A stretch of 64,000 bases of DNA from Hormiphora californensis. Its lineage: Eukaryota > Ctenophora > Tentaculata > Cydippida > Pleurobrachiidae. Numbering within the stretch: position 1 is the first letter of the stretch; every line of letters starts with the position of its first letter. The stretch lies in NCBI GenBank assembly GCA_020137815.1, contig CM035355.1:2532731-2596730 (forward strand), in the 5' to 3' direction. Below, one piece after another: positions 50,701-61,631 of this stretch. A model generated the notes under the pieces. The model was not told the origin of the DNA. It made no database searches and worked only from the letters and a program-made list of their open reading frames with translations. The position numbers were made by a program, and so were the translations under genes.

Positions 50701-53700
50701 TGAGGGAGATCACCCGACAACACGAGCTAATGCAGCAACAAATGCAGTCCATGTCACGTGATCAACAACACCACGTGACGTCACGTGACCAGATGGATCA
50801 CGATGCCATGCAGCAGCAGTTATCTGCAGCTGCTAGGACCCCAACCATCTGCGTGAAGGGCATCAGCAGTTCCAAGAGTAGCAGCAAGCAACAAACACCC
50901 TCTCCAGCACCAGGAGGGGGAGCAGGTGGATATCCTCCCTACACAGCATCCACAGCGGCGGACTTCCAGATGGCAAACTTGTACACCCAGCAAGTCCTCC
51001 AACAGATGGCGCTTTTCCAGCATCACAGAGTGGCAGCATCACAACAGCAACAGGCTGGGTCTAAGAGTGGGAATGGCGGGAAGGATAGCAAGATGATGGA
51101 TATTGGTGGGTTGTTGATCCACCAGAAGGACAAGTCGGAGAGGGAGAGATTCCTCATGGACCAGAGACAGCGACAGAGCAGTATTGAACAGGATAAGGAC
51201 CGGTACAGGATGTCCCCTGCTACAGCTGGTAGTGGACAGCAGCTTGTTTTGGGGAAGTTCCCGCCGTTTGACCAGTTTCCCAGCCCCATGTCGCTAGGCA
51301 ACCCCGCTGCATCCTCCCAGACTTCACGAGGAGGGGGTGGACCTCGCCAGGAAACCAAGAAGCCACCCAAACCAGTCAGCTACTCCACCAGCTCCAAATC
51401 TTACAGCGGGTACCCCGGTGGAGGGGGTGGGAATGGGGGCGGAAAATCCCGGAAGGGAGCCCCGGAGGATGTGTTCCGGTTTCCAGATGATGATGAAGAG
51501 AGAGGAAGAAGGGAGGTAGCCCCACCCAAGAGTAGAGGAGGAGGCGGCGGTGGGGGTGGAGGAGGTGGAGGTCCAGCCGGTGTCGGTGTTGGGGTAATGG
51601 TTGACCAGATCGAGCACGATGGTCGGGGGGTTGGAGGTGTGGTGGTGGGAGGGGGCAGTTACCAACAGAGACAACTCCACCAGAAACTCCTTCACGAGAA
51701 ACAAATGATGGAACTGAGGGCACAGAGAGATAAACGGGTGGAGGAAGACATTAGGAAGTTTAATGAGGAGTTTTGTAAGAATATCACGAGTTTCTCCGCG
51801 GAGAAAATGCACCATGGAGGAGGGGGAGGAGGTCAGGAGAAGATGTTAGATTCTCGGAATATTGGACCCCAGCTGACCATTACTACTCCACACCTTACAT
51901 TACCTGTTAGCAGTGCTGCATCTCTCCTGCCCAGTTCTACCGCCCACTTCCTTATTGCGCCTCAAGTTTCACAAATTGTGGAAGCCGATGAACGAAGAGG
52001 AGGAGGAGGAGGGTCAGGGACGAGCGGGAAACGGAAACTTGCTGGTCAGGATCATATCAACTCGCTTCTAAAATCGGCCCTTAGTTTGCTACAAAAGACC
52101 CTGAAGATTCGACCGAAGACAAGGCTGGTAAACCCTAGTTACCCCCCGCACATCTGGCATCAGCAGAGCATGGATCCGAGGTTTGTGGAGAAGAATCTGG
52201 TACCTGTTGATTTGATGACGGTGAAGAAAAAACTTGAGGTGAGAGAAGTTGCAGAATCTTCCTAGTAAGTACCCTAGTAACCCTATTAAGGGTACACCTG
52301 GCGTTTTTCATCATCGAGTGCCCAACCAAATGACTTCACCAGGGTTTAGGTCATACAAAATGGACCTCAAATATGCAATTTTAGCCCTAAAGTCGAATTC
52401 ATATTTTTGCTACAGCCTATTTTCAAAGTGGCGTTTTCTCAAATTTTGTCGGAATTTTTGACCTCAGGACCACTTTTTTTGAGATAGAAACATTAAATTC
52501 TTGGAATTTGAAGAGAATATAAAGGTGAATAAGCCCAAAGAAGGATTTTTGAAACGGAGCTTTTTTCTGGCCATGAAAACGGTTTACTTTTTTGCGTCTT
52601 TGACACGCTGGCTGAGAATGTTCCCATGCTTCATTAGAGATGAAAATCTGGAAATAGTTGCTCTAAACGATTATCTATGTGGCCCAAAAATTTTGGAACT
52701 TTCCCGCCAAAGATGTGGTGTACAGAGCTTATTTTGTGAAACCCGTCTTTTTGAAAAAGAGGGAAATTCCCTGTATCTCAAAAACGGATGATCGTAGAGA
52801 CCTGCGACCAAGCTTAATCGATTCAGAAGGTCCGATTTTGGGGGGGTCTTCTGAGAGACATTTTGCTCCTACTCCAACCGTTTTTGCTGTAATTGCGAAA
52901 AAGGTATCAGCAAGTAAGGGGGAAATCAGCACGAAGCAGGCTACTGGAATAGAGTTGTTCCCCCTTTTCATAGAATTGGTTTTTTGCAATTACAGCAAAA
53001 ACGGTTGGAGTAGGAGCAAAATGTCTCTCAGAAGACCCCCCCAAAATCGGACCTTCTGAATCGATTAAGCTTGGTCGCAGGTCTCTACGATCATCCGTTT
53101 TTGAGATACAGGGAATTTCCCTCTTTTTCAAAAAGACGGGTTTCACAAAATAAGCTCTGTACACCACATCTTTGGCGGGAAAGTTCCAAAATTTTTGGGC
53201 CACATAGATAATCGTTTAGAGCAACTATTTCCAGATTTTCATCTCTAATGAAGCATGGGAACATTCTCAGCCAGCGTGTCAAAGACGCAAAAAAGTAAAC
53301 CGTTCTCATGGCCAAAAAAAGCTCCGTTTCAAAAATCCTTCTTTGGGCTTATTCACCTTTATATTCTCTTCAAATTCCAAGAATTTAATGTTTCTATCTC
53401 AAAAAAAGTGGTCCTGAGGTCAAAAATTCCGACAAAATTTGAGAAAACGCCACTTTGAAAATAGGCTGCAGCAAAAATATGAATTCGACTTTAGGGCTAA
53501 AATTGCATATTTGAGGTCCATTTTGTATGACCTAAGCCATGGTGTAGTCATTTGGTTGGGCACTCGATGATGAAAAACGCCAGGTGTACCCTTAACCACC
53601 CTACTAACCTTAGTAACCACCCTAGTTCTACGAAAACTCCCCTTTTCTTTTTTGTTGTCAACTCTAATTAAGACGAGTTGATCAATATTTTTGCCAAAAT

Positions 53701-53947
53701 TTCAACAAGTTATCGCTAACTCCCCCTCTCCCTCTAGTTCGGAGAGTACCCCACGTTTGAGGCGTTCTATAGTGAGGTGACACATTTCCAGAAGAACTAC
53801 AGTGAGGTTTACCCAGCGGAGCACCAACTACGACAGGAGATAGACGAGATAATGGTGGTGTTTCTCAGGGAACTGAAGACCATCTATAGGTCTCACACCC
53901 AGGGTCCTGTGGTGCCTGCGATGACCAAGAAACCTAAATCCGATTAG
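46722..53947 (+). CDS. Low-complexity nuclear protein with a C-terminal bromodomain-like fold
   Basis: Seven exons in one consistent frame: 46722-46874, 48026-48225, 48347-48475, 48700-48894, 50279-50409, 50570-52238 and 53738-53947; about 895 codons, first exon missing. The N-terminal part is basic and Pro-rich (RIERRVKQKQKRMPS, AKKRKKKVIAGTPYPPDPTG). A Gln/His-rich stretch lies in 48700-48894, and exon 6 is dominated by Gln, Ser and Gly runs. The last ~110 residues (INSLLKSALSLLQKTLKIRP ... NLVPVDLMTVKKKLEFGEYP ... EAFYSEVTHFQKNYSEVYPA) follow a bromodomain pattern. PVDLMTVKKKL corresponds to the PMDL..I..KL motif, and an Asn is at the acetyl-lysine position. A chromatin role is inferred; the specific family is not recognised. 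Confidence 0.8.
47660..47763. repeat. (CT)n microsatellite in the bromodomain gene
   Basis: CT dinucleotides followed by a CACACA run, in the intron before the exon at 48026. Confidence 0.93.
48905..50100. mobile_element. Large foldback element in an intron
   Basis: Inverted arms at about 48915-49275 and 49730-50092. Identical 66-residue dead ORFs read outward-in from 48942 (+) and 50062 (-), which shows near-perfect arm identity. The ~455 bp centre is unique. It fills most of the 1.38 kb intron 48895-50278. No transposase. Confidence 0.85.
52288..53594. mobile_element. 1.3-kb near-perfect palindrome in an intron
   Basis: Arms 52288-52902 and 52980-53594 (about 615 bp each) flank a 77-bp spacer; outer ends are GGTACACCTGGCGTTTTTCA and its complement. 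Arm differences are only a few bases. It occupies nearly all of the last intron (52239-53737). The transcript would fold into a very long hairpin. Confidence 0.9.
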
Positions 53948-54086
53948 ACAATATGATAATGGGAGACACTATACCCTTTTTAACACATTAATGTTATTCA
54001 CTTTGGTTTAAAAGATGAGTTTAATTTCTTTAGTTACCTACCCCAGGGGGATGAACAGGATCATAAACCCAATCCTCCCTCAGTGG

Positions 54087-54108
54087 TGGCCCCAGCCACC
54101 CCAATCCT
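54087..54108. mobile_element. Solo terminus of the 7.1-kb hAT-like family
   Basis: CAGTGGTGGCCCCAGC recurs exactly, followed by CACCCC, about 140 bp after the bromodomain gene stop. No partner end is seen nearby. Confidence 0.65.
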
Positions 54109-54243
54109 CCTTCCAATGTTGTAACTTCTCTCCATATTGGAGGCCAGTGCAAACTAATACCCAACCATTCAACCAACCCCCCTTCTATCAAGAAGGAAAT
54201 TACAGTAAAATTCAATCCACTCCTCTTTATCTAGTTTGAGCCG

Positions 54244-57200
54244 ATGGAAAAGAAGGTGAAGGCTGCTAAAAGGACGATAGGAAAGCACCTGAAAGCAGAG
54301 GAGTATAAAGATGCCGTAGAATTCTGCCAGGTACTACTGGGCCCGTACTACTGTATTTCAAGGTTCATCTTATCTGGAGATTTGATGTTTTCTTTTCCGG
54401 TGTGACCCGTGTGACCCTTGTCCCCTGGAACTAATATCATATTGTCCCCAGGGTCTTATATCATATTGTCCCCTGGAACTAATATCATATTACGCTCAGG
54501 GTCTTATATCATATTGTGCTCAGGGTCTTATATCATATTGTGCTCAGGGTCTTATATCATATTCCCATATTGAAACTTGACCCATATCTCCAGGGTCTAA
54601 TATCATATTGAAATATGACACCTCTCCCCAGGGTCTGATATCAGATGGTGAGGTGATCCTGGATGACGTCATATACGTGTACATGGGATACTCCCAGAAG
54701 AAGATGGAAGATAATGAGGGGGCTGCAGTTTCCTACCAAGCTGCCCTAGGGTTAAACCAGAACAACCCTAACGCCCTGAGGGGTCTGGCTGAGGTTCTTG
54801 TTGAACGTGATAGTGTCGATGAGGTAGTTACCGGAGATTTAATTTGTCGATCCTTGTTTTATTGCCGTAACTTCTCTGATACCCACAGGAGAAAGTAGCT
54901 CTAAGACTGACTTAGCCAAGGCCTGATAGTTTAACCCCCCCCTCCTCCAGGTAGCGGCCCGAACGTTTGAACAGTTGTTAAAATTGGATGCTAATATCAA
55001 GAACAATAACCGGTACAGAGAAATGTTGGTCAAATGGTACATGAGACAAAAACCCATGGATATTGAGAAATGTAAAGGTTAGGAAAAGTGCGATGAAATA
55101 GTGGTGAATCTGTCTGGCCAATGCTCTGAGTTCTGACCACTGTTTTCCGAAGAAATGAGAATAGGGTCAGGCCAATGCTCTGACAGATCCGAATGACATG
55201 CAAATACTGTTGACACATGTTCCAAAATGTTAATATTTTCTAATGACTCATTTCCCCTCTCTCTCTATCAGAACACATGAGTTTCTTATCGGAGATCGAC
55301 CAGAAAGATTTGGCGAGGAGGCACTCTACCCTCAGGCATCAGAAGAGTTTTTCACTTGATCGAGCTGAGTTTCTTCAGCCATACATTTCATCTCTAGATG
55401 TGAGTCACTGCGCTGGCAAGCGCAAAGGTGATCTGTATACAGTTAAACCTCGATTTACCGGACTCATCAGGGGAAGGATAAATGCCCGATAGTAAATCGA
55501 GGGTCCAACAATTTGAGGCCCGGTATAGTTCGATGTTTGATTGTATCCTTTTCAGTCGCCTTTCCATCTTAACTATCGACATTGGAAACTCAGCAACGCT
55601 TGTCATTAAAAAGATTCATAGTACTTGGAAGCATAGGCTGGCGGGTACTAAACTCTATCTTATTTCAGACCAATTCAAAGATAGAATTCTTCTACATGAA
55701 GGCTAAACTACTGAATGAAGAGGGGCGTGATCCCAGTCCACTTGTTTTACAACAACTCCTTCCTCTTTCTTTGGGTTAGTTTCTACGATGGTTACCATGG
55801 TTACCATAGTTACCATAGTTACCATAGTTACCATACTCCATAGTGGAGGACTCTACAGTTTTGTAGGACTAAATCTATCCCCCGTGTATAGTTATTACTG
55901 TAAAACTAGATATTTTCGAGGCAATTAATTTTCGCGATTCGATCAAAATTTACTATTTTCGCGATTTTAATTTTCGCTAATCCCACTGCTACCCCCATTT
56001 CACGGCCCTAGTCTATTGTCTAATTACGCCAAGAGTGCAGTCATCATTGCCATGAGACACCAGACCTGCTTGGCGTAGACCAATGGAATGTGAGCATTTT
56101 CTCATTGCTGATTGGCTCTAAGAGATAGCCAATCAGGGATGAGACAGAAAAGGCTCACATCTCATTGGCTTACAACTCCTACTGAATCCCTTGTCACATG
56201 ACCATTATGCACGGTCTTTCTGTAAAAAATCGTCCAAAATATTTTCGCGGAATTAATTTTCGCGGATTTTCCAGCCAAAAATAAAGAGCGAAAATAAAAA
56301 TCTCACGAAAATATCTAGTTTTACAGTATATGAGTGAATAGTACATGAATACACATTTGAAACTCACAACTAAGTACTTCAAAAACCAAAACATCACCAT
56401 ACATCTAACATACTACAGACGAGTCTACTATCCTTTCCTGGGCTGCCACTTCCTCACATGTCACGTCCCCTTGGGCACGTCCCGCTATTCCCAACGTCTG
56501 ATACGGTCGCTAGTTACACGTCCTCCAGACTTCTTGGCCTCTCTCTTCTCGGCTCTTCCAGGTGCCATACCACCTCCTGGTGCCATACCACTTCCTGGTG
56601 GTCCCATACCACTTCCTGGTGGTCCCATACCACTTCCTGGTGGTCCCATACCACTTCCTGGTGGTCCCATATCACTTCCTGGTGCCATGCCACCTCCCAG
56701 CGCAATACCACTGGTTGCGTTACCACTGGAACTGGAGTTGTCTGCGACGGTTGCGTTACTGCTGGAATTGGACTCTCTCTTCTCGAATCCTCGACCCATA
56801 TGTATGGGACCGGACTTGTGTGAGACGGTTGCGTTACCACTGGAACTGGAGTTGTCTGCGACGGTTGCGTTACTGCTGGAATTGGACTCTCTCTTCTCGA
56901 ATCCTCGACCCATATGTATGGGACCGGACTTGTGTGAGACGGTTGCGTTACCACTGGAACTGGAGTTGTCTGAGACGGTTGCGTTACTGCTGGAATTGGA
57001 CTCTCTCTTCTCGAATCCTCGTCCCATATGTATGGGACCGGACTTGTGTGAGACGGTTGCGTTACCACTGGAACTGGACTCGTCTGAGACGGTTGCGTTA
57101 CTGCTGGAATTGGACTCTCTCTTCTCGAATTCTCGTCCCATATGCATGGGACCGGGACCGGGCTTGTGTGAGACAGTTGCGTTACCACTGGAACTAGAGT

Positions 57201-60200
57201 CGTCTGAGACGGTTGCGTTACTGCTGGAATTGGACTCTCTTTTCTCGACTCCTCCGGGTCCCATAATCCTTATTGGTCGCATATGCATACCACGTCCTGG
57301 TCCCATACCACTGGAACTGGAGTTGCCTGAGACGGTTGCGTTACTGCTGGAACTATCAACGCTTGTGGAATTCCCACTGGTGTCCTCAATGACTGCAGTA
57401 CCATTACCAATAGGGAGGGCATCTGAAAATAGTGGGAGCTTTGAGTTTGAGTAGTAAACTAAAACCATGTTTGATATATATGGGATATATGAAATGTCAG
57501 TCAATCAATTAGTCATGATACGACGTAGTTCTTGCATAGTGGTCGGTACGGCATCATCCTGACAGGATACTTGAGACCTTATTTAATTAATTAGTTAATC
57601 CTACCTGCAAGTAGAGTAACACACGCCAACACAGTTATCACTTTAACGGCCTTCATCTTCAAAAAGTGAGGAATATCTCTCAACTGCTGATATATATCAG
57701 TACCAAATTAAACAGTTTAGAGAACTGAATTAAGTTATAGTCCCATTTTCTTTTGAAGCTAGACCACGGCTCCTAGGATACTGCAGTGGACCCCCATGGA
57801 AGTGTGTCAACTTATAGCTCTGTTTTTTGTTAATAATTTAAGAAACATATAAATTTCCCACCATCATCATCCATGTGCTTCTCGGGAACTTGAAAGAAGG
57901 GAGGCCGGGCTCCCCACTGGTAGCGCCATCCCACGCATCATCCCACGCAAAATGTTGAAAAATGGGAGCTCTATTGTTGTGGTGAGATAGGGTTTGGAAA
58001 ATATAGTTTCTAAGAGGAGCTAATAGTCTACACTGGATCAACTTTAACACAAATATAATAACTTAGTAGCCATATGGCTATAGTCACTTAGGAATGGTTT
58101 AGAGACTTTTCACTGGCGCCATTTTGTAGGCAATAGCCAAGTTATGGGGGGTCGACGTCGGACTTTTAAGCTCTATCTCCAACCGTTTAGCCGTTATTTG
58201 GCTTAAACGATGCTCAAAATCGGGCGTTTTACCGTTTTTCGCTCATTTTGAGCACCGATTAAGCCCAATAACGGCTAAACGGTTGGAGATAGAGCTTAAA
58301 AGTCCGACGTCGACCCCCCATAACGTGGCTATTGCCTATAGATTGGCGCCAGTGAAAAGTCTCTAAACCATTCCTAAGTGGCTATAGCCATATAGCCAAA
58401 AAACTGTTATGCGCAAACCTAATTATCCAATTATCTAATTAACCAGATGAGATAGAGACTTAATTCCAGCACCTACCCCCACTAATGCGAGGGCGCTGAT
58501 CACTTTAGTGCCCTCAGATTTGTCTCTAATCCTATTCTAAGAGGATTTATGTTTTTGGCTACAGGCTGAAAATACAGGTAAAAGGGCGTGGCCGATTTGG
58601 GCATGTTCTTCACTTTTGCGACCTTACCTATGAACGGGATCGTGTTCAGCGGGTCAAAATAGGTGGGTTACAACCGGAATTTGCTTTCCACCAAATAGTG
58701 AGTCAGCCACTTCTTTTTATAAGAGATTCGTCCCTACTAACTAGAGACCGCGTCCAGTAGGCACCCTTTAACCCAGCCCAACTGCATCCCTATAACATGA
58801 TCCTACTGCCCTTTGAATTCGGCCCCTGTTAATACAAACTAACCCAAATCCACTTTCAGACACGGAAAAGTTGGATAGTCTGGAAGCTAAGAGCTGGGGC
58901 AGTGGTACAACTCCTAACTCTGATTCGGGTATGGCAGTATGCCCGGATACCCCCGCCTACCATCCCTCTCTGGTTCTGGAGGTGCTCCTGTTGGGGCTGT
59001 GGGGAGAATGCAGGGAGTGGAGTGGTGCACCAGCCTTCACTATACCGTAGGTCGGAGAAATATCTGGGGGGTTTAAAGAATTCAGGCGGGTTCAACCCTA
59101 AAAATATTTAGCTTGACCCCCCTACCCCTAATTTGAGAGAATCCAAAAATGAGGGAAGCTGGGTATCCAACGTGGGGTGTTTGATATACCTCCATCTCTT
59201 AACCTCCCTGATCAGAGAGAAGACTCTGGAAACCCTAATATCGATCAAAGACAAGTTGGAGCGGGACACATGCCCCGCTAAAACAACCACCAACATGCTC
59301 ACTCTCCCGCCCCGGGATGTCCTAGCCTCACTGGGGGTGTGTGCTAGTGTGAATTGTGACAGGTTCTGTGTGGTTCACAGGAACACTGACCACCTGTTCC
59401 TGGGGATGCTTGCCAGCGCACAACTTAGGGAAGATGTGGAGGATATTGGTGTTGGAATCAGGTAGGTGGTTAACATTTGATCCTGGATCACTCGCATTAT
59501 TATGAAACTTCATAAATGGGGGATGGGGCATGTTAAATTAACATTTTTAATTGATCACCACTTTTTCCCAAAGTTAACATGCCCCCTTCATTAAAATCAT
59601 GTTTCAGGAGCCTGTCAGCTGCTCTGGAATCTAAACCTACCTACCACAACACCTCCCTGCTCCGACTACTACGAAGATTTGAGCGGTACTACCAGTACAC
59701 ATTCAGCTATATGATGACGTCATCACCAGTGACGTCATCACCAGTAGTGACGTCATCACCAGTAGTGACGTCACCTGATGACGTAGTGTTGCATGTTGGT
59801 GAGGAGGGTGATAGGGTGCTGACAGCGTGGAGGTGCCTGGTTGAAAGGAACGAGGAGATAATCACCAATGAAGAGGTAATTAGGGCCATGATCTTTGATC
59901 ACATCTCTCAATTTCCGCTGAAATTCTTTGCATGGCTACGAGTTAAACAGAAATTTAGGCCATGTCAGCTTTCGAACAAATCCCCTCTCTCTCCTCACCC
60001 TTTAACTTCTCCCCTCTTTTCAGCCGGGAGCTCTAATGGAGGTGGTACGACAGTACATAATCTCCCTCTCACCGGAGGGTAGACATGTCAATGTGGAGCT
60101 TCTGTTACAAACATATGCCCAATATCCATCTGACCTCCTCATTGCATCCCTTACCTGCCAGGTACGTGTGCGTTTCATTCTATATTACCTCTCTTACCTG

Positions 60201-61631
60201 GTAATTGTGCGTGTTTCATTCCTGAACAAACTGTTGCATTGTTGCCAAAAGATCGTCTCAGTCGCTGAAACACCTCTCCTTTTTATTCTTTTTTAACATC
60301 CCAGTACAATCTCTCCGTAACACATTAAATTGTTCCATTAGGTGCTGCATAAGTTAGTTGACAAAGGTGAGTATGATTCTGTGAAGTACGGGGAGTTGCT
60401 GGAAAGATGCCAAGGGGAGGATCCTAGGAACCCCCTTCTCAACGAACTACTAGGGGAATACTTTAGGGTAAGGGGAATTGTTGCTAGGTGAATATTTTAG
60501 GGTAAGTGGAGCTGTTGCTAGGTGAATATTTTAGGGTAAGCAGGGGATTTGAACTGCTAGGGGAATACTTTAGGGTAAGTGGAGTTGTTGCTAGGTGAAT
60601 ATTTTAGGGTAAGGGGGGCCGGGGAATTGAATTTTTACAAGTAGTAGGTAGGAGGAAAGTAGTACTACCGACTAATATACCATCCTTGATCCCTGCTCAG
60701 ATAAACAGGCGGCCGGTAGAGGATGTAGTAAGATGTTTCACCCAGGCAGTCAAGTACAGTCCCAACCCAGCTGGCATTCTTGTCAAACTGGAATCACTCA
60801 ACAGGTAAATTGATGTGGTTTTAGATCCGTTTTTTGTATGGAAACTACAGTGATGTTACTCCCTCACTCTCAGTTCTCACTCAATCTCTCTCTCCCACTC
60901 GATCTCTATTTCAGGGATATGATGTGTGTCCGGGATGCCCTTGTTGACACTCTACAACAGCTCATCAAGGTACATAATTTACCAATTTACTATTAAACAG
61001 TGGTACTGACATCACTACAAACAATAAACCAGCTTGTTCAATTTTGATATTCACGGATGATTTGTATTGAGTGACTCATGGTTTTTAGTGAGGAGAGCCC
61101 ATCTTGGATGAATCATTTGGGGTTATATCAGTGTCATGTAGACCTGTAATAGACTAGCTAGCATGCAGGTTAGACGAATGTCTAAAGTTATTAGCACACA
61201 TGACGTAAGTACTGACTAGGGCGTGACAGGGCCGGATGTGAGTTTTGTTGGAGTAAAACCAAGAACTGAGCTAGTGAGAACAGGAGAGGGAATCGGAAGA
61301 TATTGTCAACTTAACAACAGAAGACCTAGGTAGTTGCTAAACATAAGCCAGGCTTCATATGTCAATAGATCATAGATCATATATGTACTGGAGAATGTAA
61401 TCGGCAATTCATTGTTACATCATGGTCATCACAAATCGCACTTGGATCGCTCTTATCAGTATGATGATTCTAGCCAACAAAAAATGATCTAACTTCTGTC
61501 TAATTCTACAGGTGGAGAGAAACCACAAATACTACATAAAGTTGGCTCTGTTGTCTGGAGAGGAGACGACTACTAAATCATCCAGCCTCAACCCCGAGAG
61601 ACTACTTAAGCGGGCTTCAGATATCTGCAAG
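54244..61631 (+). CDS. TPR-repeat protein, possibly SKI3/TTC37-like; 3' end not found
   Basis: Thirteen exons with consistent phases and no stop, 628 codons: 54244-54330, 54632-54823, 54951-55077, 55272-55399, 55669-55774, 58860-59046, 59216-59461, 59608-59875, 60024-60161, 60342-60467, 60701-60804, 60915-60969 and 61512-61631. The start MEKKVKAAKRTIGKHLKAEE then EYKDAVEFCQ is a TPR-type helix pair. A second follows: YVYMGYSQKKMEDNEGAAVS, YQAALGLNQNNPNALRGLAE. The layout resembles the N-terminus of SKI3 (the TPR scaffold of the cytoplasmic Ski RNA-decay complex), but only the first ~100 residues suggest this. Later exons are helical and not diagnostic. Exon 6 uses donor ACC/GTAGGT. Intron 55775-58859 houses an antisense gene. 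The gene must continue past 61631. Confidence 0.8.
54410..54640 (+). repeat. Array of copied 3' splice-site sequence before SKI3-like exon 2
   Basis: The exon 2 acceptor region (CCAG/GGTCTGATATCA) is preceded by at least five copies of CAGGGTCT[TA]ATATCATATT, each a potential CAG/GG acceptor. Related units with CTGGAACTAATATCATATT lie between them. Confidence 0.85.
55437..55515. mobile_element. Pogo/Tc1-like short inverted repeat
   Basis: CAGTTAAACCTCGATTTACC pairs with AGTAAATCGAGGGTCC at the other end; related to the element at 44842. Confidence 0.6.
55898..56326. mobile_element. TA-target inverted-repeat element, copy 2, with a nested insertion
   Basis: Same termini and flanking TA as the copy at 34260-34610. 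The centre differs: about 56080-56170 holds a second small palindrome with GATTGGCTCTAAGAGATAGC and CCAATCAGGGATGAGA, apparently an element inside an element. Confidence 0.85.
56485..57656 (-). CDS. Secreted tandem-repeat precursor with KR cleavage sites, nested antisense in an intron
   Basis: Two exons, 57605-57656 (signal peptide MKAVKVITVLACVTLLA) and 56485-57422; 329 aa. After a short Ser/Thr-rich lead come five tandem ~39-residue units. Each unit starts after EKR with ESNSSSNATV, continues with SSSSGNATVSHKSGPIHMGR and closes GFEKR. Every unit has several N-X-S/T sequons and a dibasic KR. A collagen-like GPPGSGM repeat (about four copies) and GGMAPG follow, then the basic end AEKREAKKSGGRVTSDRIRR-WE. 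No transmembrane segment. The pattern is that of a multi-copy proprotein cut by furin or prohormone convertases, or of a repetitive glycoprotein matrix component. Family unknown. The opposite strand is open across the repeats only because of their composition. Confidence 0.85.
58072..58402. mobile_element. 330-bp palindromic foldback element
   Basis: Arms 58072-58225 and about 58237-58402 are near-perfect reverse complements with almost no spacer. They include GTTTAGCCGTTATTTGGCTT-type sequence and GTCGGACTTTTAAGCTCTAT. It lies in the SKI3-like intron that also holds the nested gene. Confidence 0.88.
59712..59790 (+). repeat. Coding minisatellite built on TGACGTCA
   Basis: Within exon 8 of the TPR gene the 18-mer GTGACGTCATCACCAGTA repeats about three times. 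It encodes TSSPVVTSSPVVTSPDD. Each unit contains a perfect CRE palindrome TGACGTCA. Confidence 0.88.
60455..60620 (+). repeat. Tandem copies of the exon 10 donor junction
   Basis: The junction GAATACTTTAGG/GTAAGG of the TPR gene recurs four more times as GAATA[CT]TTTAGGGTAAG at about 60505, 60530, 60570 and 60605, each with an intact donor. Confidence 0.85.

Noticed and set aside
52501-53315. Mirror-image ORFs of 74-126 aa
   Set aside because: Products of the 1.3-kb palindrome arms; no homology or codon signal.
56345-57454. 369-aa plus-strand ORF opposite the repeat precursor
   Set aside because: No signal peptide, domain or splice support. It stays open because the antisense repeat lacks stop-complement codons; the minus strand has a signal peptide and matching intron.
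59030-59110. A further +1 offset in the TPR gene at GCACCAGCC
   Set aside because: A donor ACC/GTAGGT at 59046 gives phase 2, which matches the next exon exactly, so no frameshift is needed.
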